64,000 nucleotides of DNA from contig CALAMG010000017.1 in the NCBI GenBank assembly GCA_937925715.1, forward strand, positions 1 to 64,000, in the 5' to 3' direction. How positions within the stretch are numbered: position 1 is the first letter of the stretch; each line of letters opens with the position of its first letter. Source of the DNA: an uncultured Collinsella sp. GTDB lineage: Bacteria > Actinomycetota > Coriobacteriia > Coriobacteriales > Coriobacteriaceae. The position numbers and the translations under genes were made by a program. Positions 17,662 to 27,504 of the stretch are shown here, in pieces. The notes beneath the pieces are model-generated. The model was not told where the DNA came from. It searched no databases and worked only from the letters and a program-made list of their open reading frames with translations.

Positions 17662-18573
17662 ATGGGTCTGTTTAACGCCGTCATGGCGCTCTCGGGCATG
17701 ATCGACACGGATGTGATCGAGGACGAGCGCCTTGCGCGTCATACGAGCTATCGTATCGGCGGCAAGGCCGACCTCTTTGTGACGTGCCATAGCTATCATG
17801 CCCTCCGCCGCGCCGTTGCGGTGCTCGATCGCGAGCAGGTGCCGTGGGTCATCATCGGTAAGGGCTCCAATCTGCTGGTTGCCGATGGCGGTTATCGCGG
17901 TGCCGTCATTTCGCTCGGACGTGAGTTTCAGCGCACGGTTGTTGCCGATGACGGTTGTACGCTGACGGTCGGTGCGGGCGTGATGTTTGCGCGCCTGGTC
18001 AACGATGCCCTGTCGCGTAGCCTCTCGGGCCTTGAGTTTGCCGTCGGCATCCCTGGTTCGGTCGGCGGTGCGATATCTATGAATGCCGGCACACGGACCG
18101 AGTGGATTGGCTCGCTGGTTGAGGATGTCGTAACGTTTGACCCGGCATCCGGTATCAAGCATTATGCGGGGTCCGAGATCACTTGGGGCTACCGCGAATG
18201 TAGCCTTCCCCGCAATGAGATCATCCTCGAGTGCGTGCTCAAGCTTAAACCGGCGCCCAAGGCCGACATTCGCGAGCGCATGGAACGGTACCTGACGAGG
18301 CGCAAGCGTACGCAGCCCATGGGTCGCGCATCCTGCGGGTCGGTCTTTCGTAACCCGCCCGATGCGAGTGTGGGCAAGCTTATCGAGGATTGTGGATTAA
18401 AGGGTTTTTCGATTGGCGGCGCGGAAGTTTCGCCCGTTCACGCTAATTTTATCGTTAATAACGGAACTGCCTCGGCCGATGACGTTGCCGCGGTTATCAG
18501 ACATGTGCACGGAAAGGTGAGGGAGGCGTATGGCATCGAGCTCAGACCGGAAGTTAAATTCCTCGGCTTCTAG
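17662..18573 (+). CDS. murB: UDP-N-acetylenolpyruvoylglucosamine reductase
   Basis: MurB reduces the enolpyruvyl group to make UDP-MurNAc, with FAD and NADPH. The product is 303 aa, the short type II length. FAD-binding motifs are present: HTSYRIGGKADLFV, IGKGSNLLVADGGYRG and AVGIPGSVGGAISMNAG. The substrate segment GRASCGSVFRNP contains the conserved Ser, and GAEVSPVHANFIVN lies near the end. The last 44 nt overlap the start of ftsQ, so the two are coupled. Confidence 0.96.
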   Translation: MGLFNAVMALSGMIDTDVIEDERLARHTSYRIGGKADLFVTCHSYHALRRAVAVLDREQVPWVIIGKGSNLLVADGGYRGAVISLGREFQRTVVADDGCTLTVGAGVMFARLVNDALSRSLSGLEFAVGIPGSVGGAISMNAGTRTEWIGSLVEDVVTFDPASGIKHYAGSEITWGYRECSLPRNEIILECVLKLKPAPKADIRERMERYLTRRKRTQPMGRASCGSVFRNPPDASVGKLIEDCGLKGFSIGGAEVSPVHANFIVNNGTASADDVAAVIRHVHGKVREAYGIELRPEVKFLGF

Positions 18574-19786
18574 AGCATCGAAACCCACCTTCCGCCGCGC
18601 CGGAGGGCGTTCCGGCGCGCCTGCCAAACCTCAACGCAATACCGTCGCGCACTCTAAGTCTGTCGGGCATGCTCGACAGACCAGTCGTCCGGTTGTCGGC
18701 TCGCAGCTCGGTAATCGTCCGGCCGCAAAAAAGTCCTCGCGTCCCTCGGTGACGTCAAAGCCTGTTATGGGCGCCAAGCCTGCCCGTCCTATGGCAACTC
18801 CTAAGCCCTCGACAGGAACTAAGGCGGCGCGTCCGAGTCGCACGCTGGGCGCATCGAAACCGCGCTCGCTGACATCGGTGCCGGCTACCGCCAAGAAGCC
18901 TTCGGGTAAAAAAGGCGTCAACCCGTTGTCTTCACTTAGGGCGATGGCAAATAAAACATCAGACGCCGCTTCTGTCGTTACAGGCAAAGGCAAAATCGTG
19001 GGCGGCGTTTTGGCCGTCTTGGCCGTGCTCGTCGTCGTTGCTATCGTGGTGATTAACTCTGGATTGTTTACCGCCACTGATATTCAGATTCAAGGAAGCG
19101 AGCATGTGACGAAGCACGATGCTATCCAGCTGATCGATTTGCCCGAGGGAACGTCGCTTTTTAACGTCGATCCCGACCAGATTACCGAGGACCTCAAGCA
19201 GAACCCGTGGGTCTCGGGCGTGGATGTCCAGCGTCAGTTCCCACATACGCTCATCATTACGCCGATGGAGCGCAAGGTCATTGCAATTGCCTATATCAGC
19301 TCCGATGACCTTGCCTGGGCCATCGGGGATGATGACACCTGGATCGCCCCGCTGTCGACGTCGGTCGAAGTGGATGACCAGGGCAACGTCATCACGACGG
19401 GGCAGGGCTCAAATACCCTGACCGGCATTGATGCCGCGCTGGCGCTCGCTAAGCACTATGGCGCGGTGTTGTTGACTGATGTCTCGGCGGATGTCGCTCC
19501 GGTTTCCGGCCAGGCGGTGAGCTCCAAGGCCGTTAAGGCTGGCTTGGATTATGTGCGTGGTTTTTCGAGCGAGTTCTTGGGACAAGTCAAGGATATTTCC
19601 GCGCCTTCGGTCGAAGCCATCTCGGCAAACCTCAATAACGGCATTGAGGTGTCGCTGGGCGATTCGAACGATATCGTCAAGAAGGAGCGCGTAGTCACCA
19701 AGCTGCTTTCGCAGGTAGAGGGCGTAACGTATATCAATGTGCGCTCTCCGGGCAACTACACATTTAGGAACGCTCCGACCTCGTAG
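18530..19786 (+). CDS. ftsQ: FtsQ/DivIB-type division protein with POTRA domain
   Basis: The product is 418 aa. A very long basic, Ser/Pro/Lys/Arg-rich cytoplasmic tail (about residues 1-150) precedes a single membrane segment (about 158-183, VGGVLAVLAVLVVVAIVVI). The extracellular POTRA-like start ATDIQIQGSEHVTKHDAIQLIDLPEGTSLF (split: the key strand is DIQIQGSEHV) and the FtsQ beta domain follow. It bridges early and late divisome proteins. The tail is much longer than in E. coli FtsQ. The coding start overlaps murB by 44 nt. The ftsZ promoter region follows the stop. Confidence 0.9.
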   Translation: MASSSDRKLNSSASRASKPTFRRAGGRSGAPAKPQRNTVAHSKSVGHARQTSRPVVGSQLGNRPAAKKSSRPSVTSKPVMGAKPARPMATPKPSTGTKAARPSRTLGASKPRSLTSVPATAKKPSGKKGVNPLSSLRAMANKTSDAASVVTGKGKIVGGVLAVLAVLVVVAIVVINSGLFTATDIQIQGSEHVTKHDAIQLIDLPEGTSLFNVDPDQITEDLKQNPWVSGVDVQRQFPHTLIITPMERKVIAIAYISSDDLAWAIGDDDTWIAPLSTSVEVDDQGNVITTGQGSNTLTGIDAALALAKHYGAVLLTDVSADVAPVSGQAVSSKAVKAGLDYVRGFSSEFLGQVKDISAPSVEAISANLNNGIEVSLGDSNDIVKKERVVTKLLSQVEGVTYINVRSPGNYTFRNAPTS

Positions 19787-19985
19787 CGCTGGTTGATGCT
19801 TTGTTGAGGGGCCATACCACGCCGTTTATCTGGTTTGTTTGGTTTTCACGGTCAATTATTTGACTGATACGTTCATAATGTGCAAACATAATACGGTTTA
19901 CCTTTGCATTTACTTTCAACCTGAAGGTTAATGTGCGCAGGGGTCGACCCATGCTATGGCTATAACCTTTGTTCGGAGGACCGAC
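19787..19985 (+). promoter_or_regulatory. ftsZ upstream region
   Basis: This 199-bp gap is clearly AT-richer than the flanking genes. It contains TTGACT (19860-19865) and several -10-like sequences (CATAAT at 19874 and 19887), but none at ideal 16-18 bp spacing. A separate ftsZ promoter is likely; its exact position is not determined. Confidence 0.5.
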
Positions 19986-21140
19986 ATGCACGAGACAGAG
20001 ATCAACAACTACCTTGCCGTCATTAAGGTGGTCGGCGTCGGCGGCGGCGGTACCAACGCGGTCAATCGAATGATCGAAGAGGGCATCCGCGGCGTCGAGT
20101 TTGTTGCCATCAACACCGATGCTCAGGCACTCGCGATCTCTGATGCCGATATCAAGGTGCACATCGGCACCGATCTTACCCGCGGCCTGGGCGCCGGCGC
20201 CAACCCCGAGGTTGGCCGCAAGGCTGCCGATGAGTCCCGCGACGACATTGCCGAGGCGCTCGCTGGCGCCGACATGGTGTTCATCACCTGCGGCGAGGGC
20301 GGTGGCACCGGTACCGGCGCTGCTCCCATCGTTGCCGATATCGCGATGAACGAGGTCGGTGCGCTGACCGTCGCCGTCGTGACCAAGCCCTTCACCTTCG
20401 AGGGCCGCAAGCGCAAGAAGAGCGCCGAGGAGGGCATTAAGACTCTCTCCGATTGCGTCGACACCATGATCGTCATCCCTAACGATAAGCTGCTCGACAT
20501 CGCCGAGAAGAAGACCACCATGCTCGAGGCCTTCGCGATTGCCGATGGCGTCCTTTCCCAGGGCACCCAGGGTATCACCGACCTCATCACCGTCCCCGGT
20601 ATCATCAACCTGGACTTCGCCGATGTTAAGACCATCATGAAGCAGGCCGGTACCGCCATGATGGGTATCGGTACCTCTTCTGGGGACACCCGTGCCGTCG
20701 ACGCTGCCCAGCAGGCCATCTCCAGCCCGCTGCTCGAGAGCTCCATCGATGGTGCCACGCGCGTGCTGCTCTCCATCGCCGGTTCCAAGGACCTGGGCAT
20801 CCAGGAGATCAGCGACGCCGCCGACGTTGTCGCCAACGCCGTCGACCCCGAGGCCAACATCATCTTCGGTACCGTTGTCGACGAGTCCCTGGGCGATCAG
20901 GTGCGTATCACCGTCATCGCTACGGGCTTCTCCGACTCCAACGTCAACCGTCAGGACGAGCTCTTTGCTGCTCAGCAGTCTCAGAGCAAGGCCGCTGCCT
21001 CCGCTGAGCCGCAGCGCACCGCTCCTGCCACGAGCCCGGCTCAGGCCGCTCCGACCCGCAACGTCGGTGGCACCGAGCTTCCTAACTTCGGCAACGATCA
21101 GTTCGAGCTTCCCGACTTCCTGAAGCGCGGTAGCTTCTAA
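19986..21140 (+). CDS. ftsZ: Cell division GTPase FtsZ
   Basis: FtsZ is the tubulin-like protein that forms the division ring. The product is 384 aa. GTP-binding features are present: VVGVGGGGTNAVNRMI near the start, FITCGEGGGTGTGAAP, and the T7-loop region NLDFADVKTIM. A low-complexity Ala/Gln/Pro linker (about residues 325-365) leads to the conserved C-terminal peptide FELPDFLKRGSF, which normally binds SepF, FtsW or membrane tethers. ATG at 19986 has GGAGG 7 nt upstream. No ftsA lies nearby, consistent with SepF being the anchor. Confidence 0.98.
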   Translation: MHETEINNYLAVIKVVGVGGGGTNAVNRMIEEGIRGVEFVAINTDAQALAISDADIKVHIGTDLTRGLGAGANPEVGRKAADESRDDIAEALAGADMVFITCGEGGGTGTGAAPIVADIAMNEVGALTVAVVTKPFTFEGRKRKKSAEEGIKTLSDCVDTMIVIPNDKLLDIAEKKTTMLEAFAIADGVLSQGTQGITDLITVPGIINLDFADVKTIMKQAGTAMMGIGTSSGDTRAVDAAQQAISSPLLESSIDGATRVLLSIAGSKDLGIQEISDAADVVANAVDPEANIIFGTVVDESLGDQVRITVIATGFSDSNVNRQDELFAAQQSQSKAAASAEPQRTAPATSPAQAAPTRNVGGTELPNFGNDQFELPDFLKRGSF

Positions 21141-21166
21141 GTCGTTCTTTGCATTGTTGTGCACAG

Positions 21167-21198
21167 GGGCGTGTCCGTATGGACGCGCCCTTTTTATT
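21167..21198 (+). terminator. Intrinsic terminator after ftsZ
   Basis: Arms GGGCGTGTCC and GGACGCGCCC (one G-U pair) with a 4-nt loop are followed by TTTTTATTT. This ends the dcw transcript. Confidence 0.9.
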
Positions 21199-21350
21199 TC
21201 GACTTTGTAAACTAGAACCTCCAATCTCTTTACGTTCCCTTTACGATTGCCTCCAGCGCAGCAGGTATCCTTTTAGAGAAGTATGACAGCCGTATAAACG
21301 CGGGCTGTAGCGGCGATGCCGCGGTACTTGTGTTATTAGGAGGCTTTAGT

Positions 21351-22151
21351 ATGGCAGCACGTGCGGACAAAGTTTCGCGTGTCGACCATGATGGAGTTAC
21401 GTTGGTGGAGGGCGCGACATCCGATGTTCGCTTTGCCTTCACCGAGCGCGCCGGTGGCGTTTCCGAAGATGCGTACTCCTCACTCAACTTGGGCTCGCAT
21501 GTTGGCGATGACCCCTTTGCTGTTCAAGAAAATCGTCGTCGCGCGCTCGAGGCTATGGGTGCCGCCGAGTGCGAGCACAACCTGCTCGTTCCCAATCAGG
21601 TCCATGGTGATCATATCGTTGCGGTGACCTCGAACGGCGCCGATGACCTTGAGGACGTTCGCGAGCAGATTGCCGAGGGCTGTGATGCCATCGTCTGCAC
21701 GGCGCATAACGTGCCCGTGCTGCTCTGCTTTGCCGACTGCGTTCCCGTGGTGCTGGTGGCCCCCGGCGGATTTGCCGTGGTGCACTCCGGTTGGAAGGGC
21801 ACGATTGCACGTATTTCCGCCAAGGCGTGCCAGGCGCTTTGCGATGCTGCCGGTTGCGATGCGAGCGACGTTTCCGCCTATATCGGCCCCCATATCTTGG
21901 GTGACGAATATGAGGTATCCCAGGAACTCATGGATCGCTTTGCCGCCGAGTTCTCTTGCATCGATGCGAATACCTCTCGCATGCTTGATCTTTCCGCTGC
22001 CATTCGCGAGGCGCTGGTAGATGTCGGTGTCGACGCGGATAATATCGTGGATACCCAGCTTTCGACCGTGCGTCAGAACGACCGCTTTTATTCCTACCGT
22101 AACGAGGACGGCACCTGTGGGCGCCATGCTGCGATCGGCGTGATGCTATGA
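21351..22151 (+). CDS. ylmD: Multicopper-oxidase-like laccase-domain protein (YlmD/YfiH family)
   Basis: The product is 266 aa of the family related to human LACC1, members of which have been shown to be purine nucleoside phosphorylases and adenosine deaminases. Metal-site motifs are present: LVPNQVHGDHIV, LLCFADCVPVVL and AVVHSGWKGT. The C-terminal segment FYSYRNEDGTCGRHAAIGVM is typical. ATG at 21351 has AGGAGG 9 nt upstream. The gene normally sits between ftsZ and ylmE/sepF; here its stop overlaps the pstS start (ATGA), so it appears to lead the phosphate operon. Confidence 0.9.
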   Translation: MAARADKVSRVDHDGVTLVEGATSDVRFAFTERAGGVSEDAYSSLNLGSHVGDDPFAVQENRRRALEAMGAAECEHNLLVPNQVHGDHIVAVTSNGADDLEDVREQIAEGCDAIVCTAHNVPVLLCFADCVPVVLVAPGGFAVVHSGWKGTIARISAKACQALCDAAGCDASDVSAYIGPHILGDEYEVSQELMDRFAAEFSCIDANTSRMLDLSAAIREALVDVGVDADNIVDTQLSTVRQNDRFYSYRNEDGTCGRHAAIGVML

Positions 22152-22984
22152 GAAAGATCGTATCGGTCCTGAGCGCCGCTGTGCTTACGCTTACGCTGTG
22201 CGCCTGTTCTTCGGGATCTTCTACCTCTTCCATTACCGTGGCCGGCTCCACGACCTGCCTTCCTATCGCCGAGATTGCGGCCGAGGGCTTTAAGGAGGAG
22301 ACCGGCATCGACGTGCTCGTTTCCGGTTTGGGTTCTTCCGCTGGCATCGAGGCCGTCAGCGCCGGAACGGCCGATATCGCCAGCTCCTCCCGTGGGCTCA
22401 ATGCCGACGAACAGGATCTGGGCCTGACCCCCATCGTAATTGCCCACGACGGTATCGCGGTCATCGTGAACGACGATAACCCGGTCGATAACCTCTCGAC
22501 CGAGCAGCTCCGCGATATCTACGCCGGCAAGATTACCAATTGGAAAGAGGTCGGTGGCGAGGACCTGAGGATTCAGGTCATCAACCGAGACGAGGCGTCC
22601 GGTACGCGCGAGGCCTTCCGTACCATCGTGATGGATGGCACGCCGTTCGATCGCCGCTCGGCTGTTCTTTCGGGTACGGGCCAGGTGCGCGACGTGGTAT
22701 CTCGTTCGCGTGGGGCCATCGGCTACATTTCGCTGGGCTTCGTCGATAGCCTCAACGCCAAGACCTCGGTCAAGGCCGTCTCGGTCAATCATGTTGAGGC
22801 GTCCGAGAAGACGGTCGCGAGTGGCGGCTATCCCATCTCGCGCGACCTTTACTTCTTTGTGAAGGGTGCGCCTTCGCAGCAGGCGCAGGATTACATCGAC
22901 TATGTGACGTCCGAAAAGATGGACAAGCAGATTCGCGAGGCGGGCTTTATTCCCGTCACCAACGACGAGAAGGGGAGTGAGTAG
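22148..22984 (+). CDS. pstS: Phosphate ABC transporter substrate-binding lipoprotein
   Basis: The product is 278 aa. A lipoprotein signal (MRKIVSVLSAAVLTLTLCAC) places the lipidated cysteine at residue 20, so the protein is held on the outer face of the membrane. PstS phosphate-binding segments follow: VAGSTTCLPIAE, SSRGLNADEQ, and the later NRDEASGTREAFR with VVSRSRGAIGYISLG. It delivers phosphate to PstCA. Its ATG overlaps the ylmD stop by 4 nt, indicating translational coupling to a gene of the division region. Confidence 0.94.
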   Translation: MRKIVSVLSAAVLTLTLCACSSGSSTSSITVAGSTTCLPIAEIAAEGFKEETGIDVLVSGLGSSAGIEAVSAGTADIASSSRGLNADEQDLGLTPIVIAHDGIAVIVNDDNPVDNLSTEQLRDIYAGKITNWKEVGGEDLRIQVINRDEASGTREAFRTIVMDGTPFDRRSAVLSGTGQVRDVVSRSRGAIGYISLGFVDSLNAKTSVKAVSVNHVEASEKTVASGGYPISRDLYFFVKGAPSQQAQDYIDYVTSEKMDKQIREAGFIPVTNDEKGSE

Positions 22985-22985
22985 C

Positions 22986-23912
22986 ATGGAAGCACAGGAA
23001 AACTCCCAGACTGAGCAGAATGTTCAGACGCCCAAGAAGCGCGAGCTGGCGCTCGTATCGCGCAGTACCTATATCAAGGAGAAGGCGCTGCAGTGGATCT
23101 TCTTTGCCTGCGCGTTCTTGGCGGTCGTTACCGTCATCCTGATTTTTGTCTTTACCACGTACTCGGCGCTGCCCGTCTTTACTGACATCGGTCTGGCGGA
23201 CTTCTTTAGCTTTACGTGGGCGCCTTCCGAGGGCCACTACGGCATCTTGTCGCTGCTTGCCGGCTCGGGTCTGGTGACCGTCGGTGCGCTCGCCATGGGC
23301 GTGCCGCTGGGCGTGGGTACGGCCGTTTACCTGGTCGAGATTGCCAGCAAGCGCGTGCGCAAGCTCATCAGCCCCGCCGTTGACCTGCTGGCGGGCATAC
23401 CCTCCATCATCTACGGCTTCTTTGGCATGATCATCATCCGCCCGTTTATCGCACAACTGACCGGTGGTCTTGGTTTTGGTGCGCTGACAGCGTGGTTCGT
23501 GCTCGCCATCATGATCGTCCCTACCATCACGACGCTTACCATCGATGCCCTCAATTCCATTCCCATGGGCATTCGCGAGGCATCGTATGCCATGGGTGCT
23601 ACTAAGTGGCAGACCATCTATAAGGTCGTGCTACCTGCCGCCAAACTGGGTATCGTTGATGCCATCGTGCTGGGTATGGGCCGTGCCATCGGTGAGACCA
23701 TGGCCGTGCTCATGGTCGTGGGTAACGCTCCGGTTATTCCCGACAGCATTGCGAGCCCCATCTCGACGCTCACGAGCCAGATCGCGCTCGACATGAGCTA
23801 TTCCTCGGGCCTGCACCGCTCGGCTCTGTTCGGCATGGGCGTGGTCCTGTTTATCATCTCCGCCATGCTGGTGGGCATCGTCCGTCTGATTTCCAAGAAG
23901 AAGAGGGGGTAG
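22986..23912 (+). CDS. pstC: Phosphate ABC transporter permease PstC
   Basis: The product is 308 aa, an inner-membrane permease with about six membrane segments. The first is near residues 34-58, and the transport domain has the coupling motif EASYAMGATKWQTIYKVVLPAA. The GIPSIIYGFFGMIII segment is characteristic of PstC. ATG at 22986 is chosen, one base after the pstS stop and close behind GGGGAG; an in-frame GTG at 22977 lies inside pstS. pstA follows after 3 nt. Confidence 0.95.
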   Translation: MEAQENSQTEQNVQTPKKRELALVSRSTYIKEKALQWIFFACAFLAVVTVILIFVFTTYSALPVFTDIGLADFFSFTWAPSEGHYGILSLLAGSGLVTVGALAMGVPLGVGTAVYLVEIASKRVRKLISPAVDLLAGIPSIIYGFFGMIIIRPFIAQLTGGLGFGALTAWFVLAIMIVPTITTLTIDALNSIPMGIREASYAMGATKWQTIYKVVLPAAKLGIVDAIVLGMGRAIGETMAVLMVVGNAPVIPDSIASPISTLTSQIALDMSYSSGLHRSALFGMGVVLFIISAMLVGIVRLISKKKRG

Positions 23913-23915
23913 GCT

Positions 23916-24821
23916 ATGTCCGATTCCGTTGACACGACGGTCGATACGACCTCGTCGCGCGAGCGCATCAAGCGTGCCCTTTCCCACGGTAAGAAGGGCC
24001 GTATCAACAAGGACCTGTCAAACAAGATCATGCTCGGCGTGTTCCGCGCCGCGGCCTACATCACCACGCTTGTGCTGGTCGCTATCATCGCCTACGTGGT
24101 TGTTAATGGCTTACCGCATATTTCGCTCGACTTTATCTTCGGTTGGCCCCAAGGCGTCAACGCCGAGGGCGGAATTTGGCCCACGATCGTCTCGACCGTC
24201 TACGTGACGGCGCTCGCCATGCTTATCTGCACGCCGATCGCTGTGCTGGCAGCCGTCTATCTGGCCGAGTACGCCAAGCAGGGCAAGGTCGTCGAGCTCA
24301 TTCGCTACGCTGCTGACGCTTTGGCCTCGGTGCCCTCCATCGTTATGGGCCTGTTTGGCTACGCCTTGTTTGTCGAGGCCATGGGCCTGGGCCTTTCGAT
24401 GGTCTCGGCCGCCCTGGCACTCGCGCTCTTGATGCTTCCCATCGTCATGCGTACCACCGAAGAGGCCATTCGCGCCGTTCCGCGCTATATCCGCTGGGGC
24501 GCATATGGCCTGGGCGCCACCAAGTGGCAGGTTGTCTCCAAGATCGTGCTTCCTTCTGCCTTTGGCCGTATTGCCACGGGCATCGTTCTCGCCATCGGCC
24601 GTGCCATTGGCGAGACCGCGGTGGTGCTCTATACCATGGGGCAGGCCATCAATCTACCTATTTCGCCGCTCGATTCCGGCCGCCCCATGACGGTTCACCT
24701 GTATCTGCTTGCCAACGACGGCATCAACATGAACGCAGCCTACGGCACCGCGCTCTTGCTGATGGTGATCATTCTGGCCTTCAACCTGTTTGCGCGCTTC
24801 CTGTCGCGCAAGCGTCGCTAG
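23916..24821 (+). CDS. pstA: Phosphate ABC transporter permease PstA
   Basis: The product is 301 aa, partner of PstC. A cytoplasmic N-terminus of about 40 residues is followed by six predicted membrane segments. Conserved motifs are ASVPSIVMGLFGYALFVE and the coupling segment GLGATKWQVVSKIVLPSA. The spacing to pstC (3 nt) and pstB (12 nt) shows a single operon. Confidence 0.95.
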   Translation: MSDSVDTTVDTTSSRERIKRALSHGKKGRINKDLSNKIMLGVFRAAAYITTLVLVAIIAYVVVNGLPHISLDFIFGWPQGVNAEGGIWPTIVSTVYVTALAMLICTPIAVLAAVYLAEYAKQGKVVELIRYAADALASVPSIVMGLFGYALFVEAMGLGLSMVSAALALALLMLPIVMRTTEEAIRAVPRYIRWGAYGLGATKWQVVSKIVLPSAFGRIATGIVLAIGRAIGETAVVLYTMGQAINLPISPLDSGRPMTVHLYLLANDGINMNAAYGTALLLMVIILAFNLFARFLSRKRR

Positions 24822-24833
24822 TTAAGGAGTCCC

Positions 24834-25637
<804 letters not shown>

Positions 25638-25729
25638 TCGGTGCGACTAGTCCCAAGCCGATCGGATCTGGTCCGGTGCGTATTCACTGTGCGGGCGGCA
25701 TGACCGCACCCAACTGATTGGAGTGAACC

Positions 25730-26587
25730 ATGCGCAAACTGTTTTCCCGTCAGCTCATCGAGGCCCGTCACGAGATGCTGAGCATCTACGAGGCCGTCGA
25801 TCTGGCCCTCCACGATGCCGTGAAGGCCTATGTGACCGACGACCGCAAGCTCGCCACCAAGACCAAGAAGCGCACGCTTTCGATTGACGCACGCTGCGCC
25901 AACCTGGAGGCCGTCTGCTACAACCTGATTGCCACGCAGTCACCGGTCGCCTCCGACTTCCGCTTGCTGCAGACGATCATCTACGTCGACTTTAACCTGC
26001 AGCGCATGACCGATAAGGTTCGCCAGATTTGCCGCGCCACGCGTCATATGATCAAGGCCGACATCTCGCTGCCCAAGGAGCTTGTCGGCACGGTCGAGGC
26101 CGAGGCTGAGGCCGTCTACCAGGTGCTGGGCTCTTCGCTTTCTGCGCTCGTCACCAACGACATGTCCATCATCTGCAACTTGGCCGTCGAGGACGAGCCA
26201 GTGCACGCCGCCTACGAGAAGTTCTTCCGCACCTTTAACCGCATGGACACGGGCGATTTTATGGACGACGACAGCAACTATGACGACCTGCGCCGCGCCA
26301 TCATGGTATCGCGCTATCTCGATCGCATCGCCTCGATTTCCATCGATGCCGCCTGCCGTCTGACCTTCCTGTTGACCGGACAGCGTATGACTGCCGGTGA
26401 TATCGCCTGCACTGATGAGGATGAGCTCGAGAGCATGCGCGTGCCTTCGGGCGAGGGTGTTATCATGAGGCCCGCCGTCGATGCACGCTACGTTGCCAAG
26501 GTGCCCGTTAACGAGGTCAGCGAGGGTCTTCGCTACCTGCTCGATCATCTTGAGGATGAGGACGATGGCGAGGACGACGAGGAGTAA
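25730..26587 (+). CDS. phoU: Phosphate transport regulator PhoU
   Basis: The product is 285 aa with the two-fold three-helix bundle repeat of PhoU (about residues 10-105 and 115-210), seen in segments such as TQSPVASDFRLLQTIIYV and VSRYLDRIASISIDAA. It is longer than E. coli PhoU, with a C-terminal extension of about 60 residues ending in an acidic run (EDEDDGEDDEE). PhoU adjusts Pst activity and, where present, PhoR signalling; no phoBR genes are in this window. It is 92 bp behind pstB, probably in the same operon. Confidence 0.93.
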   Translation: MRKLFSRQLIEARHEMLSIYEAVDLALHDAVKAYVTDDRKLATKTKKRTLSIDARCANLEAVCYNLIATQSPVASDFRLLQTIIYVDFNLQRMTDKVRQICRATRHMIKADISLPKELVGTVEAEAEAVYQVLGSSLSALVTNDMSIICNLAVEDEPVHAAYEKFFRTFNRMDTGDFMDDDSNYDDLRRAIMVSRYLDRIASISIDAACRLTFLLTGQRMTAGDIACTDEDELESMRVPSGEGVIMRPAVDARYVAKVPVNEVSEGLRYLLDHLEDEDDGEDDEE

Positions 26588-26706
26588 GTAACCCCGTTCG
26601 TCGAAAGATTGTAAATACCTAAGTGAGCGCGGCCTTGCACATGCGGGGCCGCGCTCTTGCGTTAGCATGGGACTACTTGTTTGGCTGTCAGCGGAGGCGA
26701 TTGGCA

Positions 26707-27444
26707 ATGGATAACTATTTGGACTTGATGCGCGCTCGCCGCGAGCAGATTCTGGAACGTTTTTATGCGGCGCTCGATCGCGCGGGCCGTCCCCACGACG
26801 CCGCGAGCCTCATTGCCGTGTCCAAGACCGTTGGTGTCGATGAGACCGTTGCCGCCATCCAGGCGGGGTATCGCCATTTTGCCGAGAACCGCCCGCAGGA
26901 GCTGGTTCGCAAGCTCACGGGTCTGGCGGAGCATCCGGAGCTGCCTGAGGTGCGCTTCGATATGATCGGCAACCTGCAGACCAATAAGATCAATGCGGTG
27001 CTGGGCTCAGCCGAGCTGATTCACTCGGTGGGTTCGCTGCATCTGGCGCAGGCGATCTCGAGCCGTGCTGTTCGCAAGATTGAGGCAGGCGAGCTCGTCG
27101 GCCCCCAGCGTGTGCTCATTGAGGTCAATGTGAGTGGTGAGGAGTCGAAGGGAGGCTTTTCACCCGATGAGATTCGCGCCGCCGCGGGTGAGCTTGCAGA
27201 ACTTGAGGGAATTTGCGTACAGGGGCTTATGACTATGGCGCCCCGGGGGAATAAGGATGTGGCACGCCGCACCTTTGCGGGGCTTCGTGAGCTGAGGGAT
27301 GAGCTGGAGGCGGCGCATCCCGATTTGAACCTGCCTGAGCTTTCCTGCGGCATGAGCGAAGACTTTGAGCCTGCCCTTGAGGAGGGCTCTACGCTCGTTC
27401 GCCTGGGCAGGGTAGTATTTAGCCCGGAGTTTGCAGTAAAATAA
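26707..27444 (+). CDS. yggS: PLP homeostasis protein (YggS/YlmE family)
   Basis: The product is 245 aa with a single alanine-racemase-like N-terminal fold. Lys40 in LIAVSKTVGVDE is the expected pyridoxal phosphate lysine; FAENRPQELVRK and FDMIGNLQTNK follow, and SCGMSEDFEPALEEGST ends the phosphate-binding region. The family buffers free PLP and is not known to have an enzymatic turnover role. ATG at 26707 has GGAGG upstream, while an in-frame start at 26623 has not. In actinobacteria and firmicutes it normally directly follows ylmD; here pst-phoU lies between them. Confidence 0.94.
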   Translation: MDNYLDLMRARREQILERFYAALDRAGRPHDAASLIAVSKTVGVDETVAAIQAGYRHFAENRPQELVRKLTGLAEHPELPEVRFDMIGNLQTNKINAVLGSAELIHSVGSLHLAQAISSRAVRKIEAGELVGPQRVLIEVNVSGEESKGGFSPDEIRAAAGELAELEGICVQGLMTMAPRGNKDVARRTFAGLRELRDELEAAHPDLNLPELSCGMSEDFEPALEEGSTLVRLGRVVFSPEFAVK

Positions 27445-27504
27445 GGCTCTGAAGTGCGCACTGATTATCGGGGCGCCTGCACTAAACCGCGAGAGGACAC
27501 AACC